In this document: one piece after another, positions 45,633 to 57,199 of the stretch
How positions within the stretch are numbered: the stretch's first letter is position 1
How the letters are laid out: every line of letters begins with the position of its first letter
Source of the DNA: Phragmites australis
Lineage: Eukaryota > Streptophyta > Magnoliopsida > Poales > Poaceae
Direction: 5' to 3'
DNA: 64,000 nucleotides
Assembly: GCF_958298935.1 (NCBI RefSeq)
Contig: NC_084932.1
Span: forward strand, 7,853,501-7,917,500
Translations under genes and position numbers: made by a program
Notes under the pieces: model-generated
What the model saw: the letters and a program-made list of their open reading frames with translations, nothing else
What the model was told of the DNA's origin: nothing
Database searches by the model: none

Positions 45633-46686
45633 GAGAGCTTCATATTCGGCTTGATTATTGGTGCAAAAATACCCTATATGACAAGATGTCTAAAAAAACA
45701 CCTCTAGGTGACACAAAAACAAGACCAACATCTTGTCTAACCCCACAAGCCTAACCATCAAAATAGAGCTTTCATGGTTTAATAGATATAAAATCAACAT
45801 CCTAATCATGCTTATCATCAATCTGATGGTCAACAATAAAATTATCTACAATTTGGCCTACAACACCAATCACATCATCTTCCATAGCAATATATAGCCA
45901 ACAAGGTAATTCGGCATTAGGTGCCCAAAGCACCAAAAGAGTAGTCAAATATTTCTTGATTTCATCAAATGCACATTGTTGTTATGCCCCCAAGTAAATT
46001 TGGTCTCATTTTCAACCGAAGTATAGGTGTAAAAGCACTAACTTTTTCGAATAAGTTTGATATAAATCTTGTCAAGTAATTTACCTTACCCAAAAATTTC
46101 TGCACATCTCTCTTACATGTGGCCGCTTGAACCTTTTGTATAGGCTCTATTGTACTAGAATCTATCTCTATGCCTTTCTCATGTATAATAAAACCTAAAA
46201 ACCTCCCAACCGACACACCAAAAACACATTTGAGTGGATTCATTTTCAAACCACCTTTCAAAGGCTAACCATAAATCGGCTAAATGAGAATCATTACCAT
46301 CCGATTTAACAACTATATCATCAATATATACTTCTAATATGACACCAAGCAAATCAAGAAATATTAAATGCATAGCCCTTTGATAAGTAGCTCTGGCATT
46401 TTTCAACCCAAATGCCATAACCACCCACTGAAATAGAGCAACAAAACCAGGACACAAAAAGCCATTTTAGACATATCTTCCTCGGCTATGAAAATTTGAT
46501 TATAACTAGCATTACCATCAAGAAAACTAATTATTCTATGTCATGAAGCATCATTAATTAACATGTCGGATATAGGCATAGGATATCATATTTAGGAGTA
46601 GCTTTATACAAATCTCTAAAATCAATGCAAACTCATAACTTACCGCTACTCTCCTTCGATGTTAGAAATCTAATCAGCATACCTAC

Positions 46687-47467
46687 GGTTGGTGATATGC
46701 TCTAGAGGCGATCGCATATGCAGATTGGATCTGCAAGTGGGATTTAATATGATTAAAGGTCCAATAGGATTTAGAGTCGTGATGGGCTTTAATATGATTA
46801 AGGGTTAGCGTACTCTATATAAGAGGAGGTAGGAGTCATGTGAGCACAAGTTCTGCATCAAATCTTTGGCTGCCACCTCTTCCCGAACTCCATGTGAAAC
46901 CCTAGTCAGGCATGTGGTGCTAGTACAATGACGTACGGTGTTTCATCCATGTACGTGTGGATATCGTATAGGTGTTGCTGCTATAGCAATGCTGATCTCC
47001 TCAGCGTGAAGATTGCGGTGTTGATGGTGCTATCTTGTCACAGTGTTGATCGTGCTCTGTGCTCGAGGAGCACGACGCACCCACTCAGAGGTGTTCAAGG
47101 AGCGTGAGCACCTGGTCGAGGACGTGGTCGAGGCCTCCTCTTCATGGTCATGGAGAAGATGGTCAAAGAGTGACATACCTGCTCGAAGCTGGTCGAGGAA
47201 CACATGGCACTGCTCGAAGCTGGTCGAGGAACACATGGCACTGCTCGGAGCTGGTCGAGGAGCGCGACGCACCTGCTCAGAGTTGGTTGGAGAGCTGCCT
47301 CCTCTGCATTGACACGCACAACGTTTGATTGATCTACTCCAACTCTTCTTATGTTGCACTACTCGTTTAGTGGTAACTATCTATGATCCCCTACTCTCAT
47401 GGTTTATTGGTTGAACGCGGTAGAGAAATTTTGATTTGTGCTAGCGTAGCTTACTTGTTCCCCAACA
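46687..47467 (-). mobile_element. 781-base solo LTR (Angela/BARE-like copia)
   Basis: The minus-strand start TGTTGGGGAACAAGTAAGC at 47467 and the end GCATATCACCAAC at 46688 resemble Angela/BARE-type LTRs. The perfect duplication CCTAC lies at 46682-46686 and 47468-47472. The last bases read CC instead of CA, so one terminal base has mutated. It contains a 31-base tandem repeat. Confidence 0.85.
47181..47273 (+). repeat. 31-base tandem repeat x 3 inside the solo LTR
   Basis: GCTCGAAGCTGGTCGAGGAA, then CACATGGCACT, occurs at 47181-47211 and again identically at 47212-47242. A third diverged copy (GCTCGGAGCTGGTCGAGGAG) is at 47243-47273. More distant relatives of the GGTCGAGGA word occur at about 47060-47130. 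This creates continuous frames on both strands with no sign of a real protein. Confidence 0.85.
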
Positions 47468-48177
47468 CCTACATGGCCTAATAAATCATGCTTTGAACAA
47501 TTAGTCTATTTCTTGTTTGATCTGATCATACATATTATGATTAAACTTTTAGGTGGTTGTTTATAGGGTCTAAACCCCACTTTAATAGGCAACCGGTGTT
47601 CTACTAACTCTCGGTCAATCCCCAGCATCTCATGATATTCCCAAGCAAAACAATCAACATGCTCTCTAAGCAACTCGATTACCCTGTTCTTGTAATCAGC
47701 TTTCATATTCTTGTTTACAAACGTTGGATTTGGAATATTACCATCACTTATATCAACCTCCTCTTACAAATCGGTCGATGAAAAACTTTGTCGTAACTTA
47801 TCTAACTCATCTAAATTTTCAATGGCTTCACAAATATCATTCGTATTTGACCGATATTGCTCCATACGCTTTTGTAGCCATTCTAAATTTCTATCTCTAC
47901 TAATTGATACATTGCATTATTTAGCCGATTATCACAAGTCGACTTTACAACCACGGGTACAAATCCATCCTTGGAGACACTAAGAAAATCATAATCCAAA
48001 AGATCAAGACCCAATAGGCACTTAGCATTGCCATATCTCTAATCAACCAAAGCATTAGCCAAAGCAACATGGGCCGAAGTATCCGCATGTACGATTTCCG
48101 CATCATCATCAACTCATTGAATTAAAAACCGGTGCAAAGGTAGAAGGAACGTAACTATTCGCATGAATCCAATCATG

Positions 48178-49038
48178 TCAAAAAATAACACTATAATTAC
48201 CTTGCACCTCCACGATGAACAAAGCAGTGGATAATGTCTTGCTTCCAATGGTGAGCTCCATAGAGATAACACCCTTGGCCTCATTAGAATCATCTACGAA
48301 TCTGTTGAGCACTAAATTAGTCTTTATTAATTCATTATCACATCTATCAAGCTTCTTGAAAATTGAATATAGCATCAAATTTATTGCAGCTCCACCATGA
48401 ACAAGCATTCTAGAAATCAACTTCCCATTAATATGGCCGTTAACATACAATGGCTTCAAGCGCCGATCTATTTCCTTTGGCTTCTCAAAAATAGCCTCTT
48501 TTGGACCTAAATTCCATTGAACCACTTCACCTTCATCCATAGCAAGAAATTCCGAAGGTAACATAAAATCCATATTAACATCCATACCGTTTGTTGGTGA
48601 AGCATCAATAGTGTGCACCGGTGAATCACCATAATCGATTAATTCGTCATTTTCCTTGTCATCTCGCATAAGTGCCGGTGATGTTGTTGGCAAAGGGGCT
48701 GCTGTGGGAGCTATCATGGCATCTAGCTTTGGTCTCCATTCTTGCTTCATGGATTGCATAGGCTTAACTTCATTAAAAGTATTATCCCGTAGTTTTTCAG
48801 CTTGTTGTTCCATCAATTCTTGCTTGCGAAGCCGCTGCAATCTTCTCCTTTTTGTGTGAGATAAGCTGAAGGGACAGCACCTCGGTTGTAGATATTTAGA
48901 AAGTGGTTTGCTGCTACTTGCTTCATGATTATTAGCCTTTGGAACAACATGGACAGCAGTAGGTACATTTTCAGACTTGACCGATTTATTGCTAATAATT
49001 ACCGGTCCTTTGCTAAGCTCTTCGGCGACCACTTTCAT
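48178..49038 (-). pseudogene. Protease region of the minus-strand Tat-like element
   Basis: 286 codons. RRLKPLYVNGHINGKLISRMLVHGGAAINLM aligns with the aspartic protease of Tat/Athila-type elements, where the active site is usually D-x-G; here the motif reads VHGGAA, so the catalytic aspartate is replaced by histidine. IGSKTLSTALFIVEVQGNYSVIF forms the second half of the fold. Upstream is a charged linker. Such a protease would cut the Gag-Pol product; this copy should be inactive. Confidence 0.7.
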
Positions 49039-49363
49039 TGAACCAATCTTAATGATATCAGCATCAGTGGTCCTTGTTTTATCAATATTAGAATCTGAAA
49101 TTTGAATAGAAACTCTACCCTCCTTGACCCGGTATTCTTTCCTCGCAGTTTTAGCATGTCAAACATCACTAGACCGATTTGTATACCCCCAATCGGTCAT
49201 AGACAACACATGATAATCTATCAAACACCGGCCTATGTGGTGTTGTCTATCTCGGATGAAAAGGAGGAAATTACATAGGGGGAGGAAGTATTCAAATACC
49301 GTTATAACCCCAAGTTGGGCAAGGAAGAAAAGGCATCGGAGGAGGCATCCATGACCATGGCGC

Positions 49364-51681
49364 CTATCCAATTGGTGGGTACATAGCAGTGACATGGTCC
49401 TTCTTTGATTGATGATGATCATGAACTTCTTGCGTCAAAGGTGATCTTGACCACTTGAGATTACTTGGCCGATTCACATGTGTCTGGATGGCCTTATCTT
49501 TCTCATACTTGGACAAAATTTGCTTGAAAGTAGTCTTGATTTTTTCAACTTTGTCACATCCCCTTGCTTCATTAATCTTCCACTTTCCAACCTTTGGGAT
49601 CTTTGGTTTGATCATCTTTGGTTTAGAATTGCCATGCCCCCCAGCGGTTGAAGTTTTTACCATAATATTGATTGATTGTTTGCCTTCTGGAGTCCTCTCA
49701 AGTAGCACTTCTCTTAGCAAATTTTTGTTCTCCTCCAAAGATTTAGGTCTTAAATCACCAACGATTACATTTTTGCTTTGGTAGATTCAGCTTGAGTTGC
49801 CAAATTAGAATGCTCATGTCTTGTAGATCAATGATATTAACCGGGAATGGTTGCTTCTCCACTTGCATCTATGCAAATTTTAATCATCCTTCATTAATGG
49901 GTGATTGAATCTGTCAACGAAAAACATTGCAATCATTAGCAGCATGAGAATAAGAGTTATGCCATTTACAATAAGCTCACCTTTTCAGCTCTTCTAATGG
50001 TGGAATTACACGACCATGAGGTAGTTTAATTTGTTTCTCTTGTAGCAAGTAATCAAAAATTCTATCACACTTTGCCACATCAAAAGTAAATTTAATCTCT
50101 TCTTACTGATTCTTAGGAGACATTGGCTTAACAGTAGAGCAAACAAATGGTTTAGACTTAGAAGACCAAACCCATTCGGCTACACATACATCAGCATCAT
50201 TATCGTCCAAATATTCAAATTCATATTCAAGCATATGTACATTAGGACTATCGACTCTAGATTTATCATGTGAGTTCTAAAAATTTCTAGACTCTTTAGC
50301 CCGGCTTTCCTATATCAGAGCTCTTTGTAAAATTTGACTAACATTCTGAAAATCATAACCCTCTAGCTTTTCCTTAAGATGAGATAACAAACGGGAATAA
50401 GCTAATTCCGCTAAATCTTTTTCAAAAAGTGTCGAGTTAAAACATCGGTTCTTTGTATATCTAAACCTCCTAATATAATTAGTAATGGGTTCACTGTACT
50501 TTTGTTTAACTAATGTTAAATGTGAAAGCTTCAATTCAATATCAGCACTATAAAAATATTCATAGAATTTTTCTTCTAATTGAGACCACACATGAACCAA
50601 ATTGGGAGCAAGAGATGTAAACCAAGTAAAAGTGGTTCCAGACAATGACAAAGGAAACAATCTAATTTTAATCACATCATTAGAACTAGCTTCACCTAAT
50701 TGTGCAAGAAATTTACCCACATGCTTCCTAGTTATTCTATTATCCTCCCCAGTAAACTTAACGAAATCAGGAACCTTAAAACCACAGGGGTGTGAGATTG
50801 TGTCATAATGTTCAAGATATAGCTTTTGGTATGCACAAACTTTTCTTCTAACATCTAAGCTGAATTGTTCTCTTAGTACAGTAGCTACTTGTTTCCACAT
50901 AATTTTAGTATAATTGGCCATAATCTGATTAGGGCTAGCTATTGGCTCAAGCAACAGTGTAGGCACATTCAGCACATAGGAAGTGATAGGAGGTGGTGTA
51001 GTGAAGTTTTCTTCAAGTATCGGCCCATAAGGGATTCTCGATCCTTGTGGCGGTATAGGAGGAACACTATATGCTATGGTTTGATAATAAGGCGTTTGCA
51101 CATTGGGGTAACTTTTGACTCTTTGAGCCGAAGTTGAAGCATAGGGGGTTTTGTGTCACATCAGTTTTAATAGTATAAGAAGAAACACGATTAGGTGCAA
51201 CACTGCCCATGTTAGTTCAGCCATCATGAGGATTACTCAACTGCACATACGAAACACTAGGTAATGTATTAACAACAGTAGGAAGAATTGGAGCACTAAC
51301 ATTACTAGCAAGAGGTTTTTTTAAAAAATTTGTTCATTGTGAATTTGTAAACTAAAGGCCAAATCTTTTTAGCCAATGTATCATCAACCATCTTTTGAAC
51401 ACTATTAGCCATGATTGCACTAACAGATTGATCAATTATATTAGCAACTTCTTTATGCAAGGGAGAGGGTTGAACACTTACATTGGTTGGTACTTAGGGG
51501 TTTGATCGGCGGGCGGTGAAGAATCTTCTTTCTTAAACACAATTGTTGAGTCTTGACATAGCGTGAGCAATTGTTGCCGACACTGTTCCAAGTCGGCTTC
51601 GATCGCCATACATGCTTCTTTCGGCAACTCGTCGTAGGACACCATGATGATGTTATCTTTTTCAATTTCCAAAGCAAACAT
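49364..51681 (-). pseudogene. Gag of the minus-strand Tat-like element
   Basis: It opens near 51681 (MFALEIEKDNIIMVSY) and after frame breaks has a long open part, 51101-50310, with the retrotransposon gag core: KVPDFVKFTGED, then FPLSLSGTTFTWFTSL, then WSQLEEKFYEYFY, then ITNYIRRFR. A further part (49738-49364) is lysine-rich. Gag forms the particle that packages element RNA. Several stops make it non-functional. Confidence 0.75.
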
Positions 51682-51755
51682 GCCTAGGGTTTTAAGATTC
51701 GGCCAAGACAGAGCCAAAAAAAAACTTCTTCCCCAGTAGCGTCGCCAAAAAAGTT

Positions 51756-52556
51756 TGTTGACATGGAAAGATATCACGCAAAAAACTGAGCACCTCGTAT
51801 GCAAGTCAAACCGAAACTTTCTTGGAAGGACTAGAAGTTTCGGTCGGCCGACCGGAAGTTCCAGTTTGGGTACTTAGCTAGCAGCACCATCACCGTCGCA
51901 CTACACCATTGAGCCTTCATCATCACCCATACTTGGCAGGGACCTTGTCAGAGCATAGATGACCAACAGTTTGTTCTTGGTCGTAAAGACCAACCGCGAA
52001 GAGCAATTAGGGTTGGAAAAGATAGGATTAGGGCAAAAAGGATAAAAAAAGAAGGATAAAAGTAAATTGATTTGATTCGATTGGATGTTGGTCACCGTCA
52101 ATTGGCCATGGCCCTCTATATTTATAGGGAGGGATAGTCTTGCCCCATTTTGAGTCAAAATTTATCAAAACTTCCATTCAAATTTGACTCAATCTCTTTC
52201 CTAAAACTCGGATTTGCTCCAGACTGGGTCCGATCGTGAAAATCGGAAGTTCCAATATGGCTAGAATGCCCAGTTTCATTCCGAAATGTGGCTCTCGGGT
52301 TTGGCCAAAAATAAAATAATCGGATGTTCTAGTTTAACATCGGAAGTTCTGATATGGCCGGAAAATCCGGATTCATTCCAGAATAGGGCTCTTGGGTTGG
52401 ACAAAAATATTTAACTGAAAGTTCCAACCTACAAATGTTCCGATAAAACTCTGGTGAAAACAAATTACTAAACACTGGACTATCTAGTGTACGCAAAAAT
52501 CCGAAAGTTCCAACCTGCTAAATTTTTCAGAACCAAAATTCATCACAATATGCTCA
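51756..52556 (-). mobile_element. 5' LTR of the minus-strand Tat-like element
   Basis: The inner end is TGTCAACA (minus strand) at 51756. The minus-strand primer-binding-site-like TGGCGACGCTACTGGGG follows at 51747-51731. A TATA box (CTATAAATATAGAG, minus) is at about 52115-52130. The outer about 40 bases expected from the other LTR are missing. Confidence 0.75.
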
Positions 52557-52834
52557 CCATGCCCAACAAGAGGTACACCACAAAGTTCATCTCTAGCATG
52601 CGGTCTCATAGGAAAGCATGAATGCTCACTCTTAATATTATGTTCTAGGTTGTATTAATTTATTTCTACAAATGATAAGAATGATGTGGTCACCATTTTA
52701 TTATTATTCACAACTTTAGAGTTTAAAGCCTTGTTTTGTCCTAACTACCTTTATATTTCCTACCAACTTGCTTTTCCTGTGAGAACATAATATTACAAGT
52801 GTAGTATCTCACTGCTTACCTCTTTCTTTGTTTA
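52557..52834. other. Unassigned spacer between two gypsy elements
   Basis: AT-rich, no coding signal and no recognised repeat. It borders the truncated LTR at 52556 and the CTATC duplication of the next element at 52835. Confidence 0.4.
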
Positions 52835-52839
52835 CTATC

Positions 52840-53704
52840 TGTCAGTGTATTGAGTAAAGGGGCACCCTGGCTAATGGACCCCACCGCAGACTTAATGACT
52901 AGAGGTGTATATTTCCCAAAAACTAGTTGATCACGCGACCAGGATATGGCTCCAGCAACCAGTGTAACGCCTACGTGACCAGTCTCCCTGCGCCATCGCA
53001 TAAACTGGGGGCCAGCCCTACTGTTCGCAGGGTCAGATTTGACACAACCTATCCAAAGCACATTTATTGACATCCACTGAAGTTTTTTCCTTCCCCAGGC
53101 ACCAGCTCCAGTGGACAAAGTCATGGACAGCACAAAGGGGCATTATTCCGTCCCATAGCATTAAATGTTGCAGGGTGGAATGTTGCAGACTAGCACAGCA
53201 GCGCATGATGGATGGGACATCATCAACAGCCCGACCAGGCAATTGGACGGGGATAGCACAGAAGGGCACTGTCCCGTCTTGTAGCATTCAATGCTGCGGA
53301 GTGGGACTTTGCAGGCTAGTATGGCGACACACAGTGAAGCCTTCAGAGCAAGTGGGCATGCCTTGTCCTCCATAATAATGGTTTGTGTTAGATATTAGGA
53401 TGAGCAGAGGTTTTCTGTTTGGACCCACATGTAAGTTCTCCTCCTCCCTACTATATAAAGGGATGAAGACCCCATTTCTATGAGGCAAAACAAGTCTGGC
53501 AACCACCTAGAACATCATCTGTAATCAACTGAGATCCTCAAAACACACAAGACATAGGGCTAGTATCCTCTGGGAGGCCGAACCTGTATAACGCCCAGTG
53601 TCCCTAAGTTCACCGTCTACACACACATCCGGTTCCTGAAACACCGTTCACACACCCACTGTCCAGCATACCCCGGAATCATTATTAGGGATTAACCCTC
53701 GACA
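52840..53704 (+). mobile_element. 5' LTR of the Tat/RIRE2-like element
   Basis: 865 bases with a TATA box (CTATATAAAGGG, about 53451). An internal duplication of about 65 bases (GGGGCATTATTCCGTC... at about 53137 and AGGGCACTGTCCCGTC... at about 53263) is shared with the 3' LTR. TTTGGTGCGCCAGGTAGAG follows directly and should be the primer-binding site; I do not assign the tRNA. Confidence 0.88.
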
Positions 53705-53766
53705 TTTGGTGCGCCAGGTAGAGAGGCACGTTTTCGTCGTTTCAACAAGTTTGAAAAATCTTGACT

Positions 53767-55558
53767 ATGACACCCATGGCCGAAACCACGACAACCGCTG
53801 AGTCCCGTGTGAGGTGTTTGTCATCGAGTACCACTCGGATGAACCCGGTGTGCTGCAGACATGGGACACCGAGCCGGAGTCCAGGAGATCCAAGGACACA
53901 ATGCCAAGTATGCATGGTAGACCATGCAGTAGGGGGCCCTGGAGGCCCCCACACCTCAAACGTCGATGGCGAACCCCTGTCTTTATGCCCAGAGGGAAAC
54001 TAGCCTGGCGCCGGACAGGCAGGTGCTTCAAGACAGCCCCTAAATCCCCAGCGACGTCCTGAGGAGCCCCTACACAGGGCGTAGTCTACGGTAGCATCGT
54101 CGCCTAGGTCATCACGCCGCCCAAACACCAGGGACTCCCCACCTCACGACTTATCGCAGCTTCGCGCCAAGCATCTCGACTACGAGACCATGATGTTTGC
54201 ACAAAACCTAGAGACCCTGCGGGTCCTCCTGAGCCACCCACCGGTACCTCTACCAGAGAGCTTGCTTGTGGCACCAAGGCTGCGTGATCTTGCCCTCCTG
54301 GTCGAGACTGCCCGATGCCAGACCACATCAACATGCACCACACCCATCGCAAGATCCAATGAGGGTCACGGTCGCCAAGGGTCATGGCAGGGCCCATGGT
54401 GGAATAGGTCTTGTGCTCCCCTAAGACAGCCAACCCTCCAACCCTCTGACCTGCGCAACTCTTTGTGCCAACATGACCTCCATGGTGTGATCCAGAGCCA
54501 GGTGGCCACAAGAGAGCAGGAGGGCAGGGCTCGCTGAGAGCAGGAAAAGGGCAACCAGCCCTACCGTACGCGTTCCCCCTGCAGGGAGGCATTAGACAGT
54601 TCCACCCCATCGCTGGGACCCCGAGACCGTCATCTCTCCCCCCGGGCGCGCGACACCGGCTAACAACAAGTGGCTCCTCATTATGGGACAAGGTGTAATG
54701 CCTTATCCACCAGGTTACGGGTAGTGCGCTAGCCGAACAAGTTCCGGCCAGTTCTAGCCGAGAAATATAACGGCACAACCAACACGGAAGAGTTCCTGCA
54801 AATCTACACCACCATGGTGCAGGCTACGGGAGGCCATGGGAACGTCATGGCCAACTACTTCCCTACTGCCCTGATCAGTTCCACCCAGTCTTGGTTGATG
54901 AACCTCTCTCGTGGGTCGGTTCACTCCTAGGAAGACCTGTGCGACCAGTTCTTCGCTAACTTCCAAGGGACCTACGCTCGACCAGGGGTCGAGGATGAAC
55001 TATATCTGGTCTGATAGCAACAAGGTGAGTCATTGTGAGACTTCATCCGGTATTTCACAAAATGCTAGAACACCATTTGAAGGATCACGAGAGAATCCGT
55101 GATCATAGCATTTAAGCGGGGGGTCTAAGACCAAAACATGGTCGAGAAGGTGGCCACCTGGGTAATCTGAAGCACAACCGAGCTCTTTGAGCTCATGGAT
55201 AAGTGTGCTCAGGCCACCGAGGCCCAAGAGTGATAGATCGACACTAGGCCGTGACCTACGTTCGACTAGCCTACCACTTTCAAAGGGGTCGACCGGAAGG
55301 ACAAAAAGATCAAGCGCAAGGCTAGACCTCCTGAGGTCTTAGCGGTCGAGCAAATCAGCTTAACACGCTGGCGCTTTGAAAAGAAAGACAGAAAAAGGGT
55401 TGGCCTACTGCCTGATCCACCGTACAGACGCCCACAACCTGACCGAATGCAAGGTCGTGCGAGGCATCATCGACCAGGAGCTCGGAGAGCGCAAGCACAA
55501 GCGTGGCAATGACGATAAGGACGGTGCTGCCCCCAATCAGTCATCACTGGGATACTAG
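53767..55558 (+). pseudogene. Gag of the Tat/RIRE2-like element
   Basis: The likely start is the ATG at 53767 (MTPMAETTTT). The gag core (about 54767-54995) reads YNGTTNTEEFLQIYTTMV, then MANYFPTALISSTQSWLMNL, with a TAG at 54928-54930 where the family has the W of SWEEL, followed by LCDQFFANFQGTYARPG. A late part (55376-55558) has YCLIHRTDAHNLTECKVV, the histidine/cysteine pattern seen near the end of Tat-type gag. It would form the RNA-packaging particle. Stops and frameshifts make it a pseudogene. Confidence 0.8.
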
Positions 55559-55769
55559 CAGGCTGATCACATGGTCCATCACATCTTTAGAGGTACCACG
55601 GCATATTCCTCTAATAGGGAATACAAGTCGATGGTTTGGGAGGTACGGGCAACCACTTCAGACCCGAGCCCGCACCTGAAGTGGTCAGAGGTCCCGCTCA
55701 CTTTCAGCCAGGCTGACCACCCTGCGTGCGTCAGACGCCCTGATCGTTACCCAATCGTGGTAGAACCCA

Positions 55770-56050
55770 TGGTGTAGAACATCCAGTTGGGCCACATACT
55801 CATTGATGGAGGAAGCTCGATCAACCTCTTCTTTGCCGATGCACTGTCTCCACCTTTCTTTGGGATCACCCTAGGCTCCTCATCCAAGCAGCTAGGGCAA
55901 ACTGAGCTGCCCATCACCTTCAACTCGTCGGACAACTTCAGAATCGAAAGGGTCCTTTTCAATGTGGCCGACATCAGGATAGCGTATAACGCGATCCTCG
56001 GACGACCAACGATGGCCCAGTGGCCATTGTCCACTACGCATACCAGGTGA
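55770..56050 (+). pseudogene. Protease region of the Tat/RIRE2-like element
   Basis: About 90 codons. HILIDGGSSINLFFADAL contains the active-site aspartate in DGGSS, the usual Tat form of the D-T/S-G motif. FNVADIRIAYNAILGRPTMA is the second conserved strand-turn of retroviral-type aspartic proteases (I-L-G-R). It would cut Gag-Pol. The local frame is intact, but flanking frames are broken. Confidence 0.8.
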
Positions 56051-56279
56051 TCAAAATCCCTGGGCTAACAGGCAATACAAAAATAGCCCTGTACTGCGAT
56101 AAAAGGAGTCTCAACATGGTCGAACTGACTCCCGGGTCGTAGCTTGTAACCGCTGAACCCAGCGGACGGCCAGTAAAGGTCCATGTCATCGCCAGCCTAG
56201 ACAATCAGCTCAAGGCAGTGAGTCTGGACGACACCAACCCAATGAAGTCGGTCCAGATAGGGGCTGCACTGGACCCTAA

Positions 56280-57150
56280 ATAGGAACTCATGCTCATCAC
56301 CTTCCTCTGGGCGAATGCGAAAATATTTTCAAGGAGTCTGTCTAATATGCTCGGAGTCCCCATGGATGTGATCGGGCACAAGTTGTCTATGTGACCAGAC
56401 ATACGACCAGTAAAGCAGAAGGCATGTCGGTTCATGGCAGACCGAAAGGAAGTTCTTCGTCGGGAGATTGACAAGCTTCTGGAAGCAAGATTCATCCAGG
56501 AGGTGCAGTACCCAGAATGGCTGGCTAACCCAGTCATGATCCGAAAGCACAATGGTAAGTGTATAATGTGCGTCGACTTCACCGACCTCAATAAGGCGTT
56601 CCCAAAGGATGTTTTCCCACTTCCTCGAATCGATCAGCTAGTTGACTTAACTACCGATAGCAATCTGATATGTTTCTTAGATGCTCGATCAGGGTACCAT
56701 CAGATTAGTATGTATAGGGAAGATGAGGAAAAATAGCTTTTGTTACACCCTTTGGGGTCTTCTGCTATGTAAAAATGTCTTTAGGCTTAAAAAGCATTGG
56801 CGCCACTTACCAACGGTGTACTCAACTCGTTGTCCGATCACAACTCAAAAGAAACGTCGAGGCACGCGTAGATGATGTGGTCGTCAAGAGCAAGACCAAG
56901 ATAAACTTGGTCGTAGATCTCCAAGAAACATTTAACAATCTACGAAAGTACCGCATGAAGCTGAACCCGGAAAAGTGTACGTTCGGGGTTCTGTCAGGGA
57001 AATTACTTGAATTCCTCCTGTCTCATTGAGGGATAGAGGCGAACCCTGACAAGATTAGGGCCATCGACCAGATGCAATCCCCGATCAGGTTAAAGGAGGT
57101 TCAGAAGCTAACATGATGCATTGCTGCTCTGAGGAGGTTCATCTCAAGGC
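56280..57150 (+). pseudogene. Reverse transcriptase of the Tat/RIRE2-like element
   Basis: The first frame (56434-56736) shows LEARFIQEVQYPEWLANPVM, then MCVDFTDLNKAFPKD, then FLDARSGYHQI with a catalytic aspartate. A stop and frameshift follow. The second frame (56775-57029) shows GLKSIGATYQR, then VEARVDDVVVKSK, then MKLNPEKCTFGVLSGK. The expected YVDD box reads RVDD because codon 56865-56867 is CGC. This tyrosine is nearly invariant, so the polymerase would be crippled even without the frameshift. Confidence 0.85.
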
Positions 57151-57199
57151 TAGAGGAGAAGGGACTGCTGCTCTTCAAACTCCTGAAGAAAAATGACCA

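Larger units (their letters stand above)
45965..47706 (-). pseudogene. Reverse transcriptase of the minus-strand Tat-like element, split by a solo LTR
   Basis: The N-terminal part (47706-47506) has LLREHVDCFAWEYHEMLGID and VGFRPYKQPP. The palm (46457-46179) has VMAFGLKNARATYQRAM and catalytic YIDDIVVKSDG. The thumb/connection (46261-45965) has LKMNPLKCVFGV, then FLGFIIHEKGIEID, then VQKFLGKVNYLTRFI. The wording of these motifs is that of Tat-lineage elements. The 781-base solo LTR lies between the first two parts, and frames are shifted elsewhere. Confidence 0.8.
39337..52556 (-). mobile_element. Old Tat-like Ty3/gypsy element, interrupted by two solo LTRs
   Basis: Minus-strand element with LTRs at 39337-40091 and 51756-52556. 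In order on the minus strand it carries a primer site (51731-51747), gag, protease, reverse transcriptase, RNase H and integrase. The LTR end against internal sequence is TGTTGATGG at 40091 on one side and TGTCAACA at 51756 on the other. Both outer LTR ends are missing, so no target duplication can be found. A solo LTR at 46687-47467 splits the reverse transcriptase, and one at 40953-44712 splits the integrase. All frames are broken. The LTRs differ at a rough 15-20 percent by eye, so it is much older than the CRM-like element. Confidence 0.8.

Noticed and set aside
47030..47359. Overlapping frames on both strands around 47.0-47.4 kb
   Set aside because: They are generated by a 31-base tandem repeat inside a solo LTR.
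54104..54778. A 224-codon minus-strand frame
   Set aside because: It is antisense to gag in GC-rich DNA where stop codons are rare by composition. It lacks the internal consistency of the aORF at 58675-59187.
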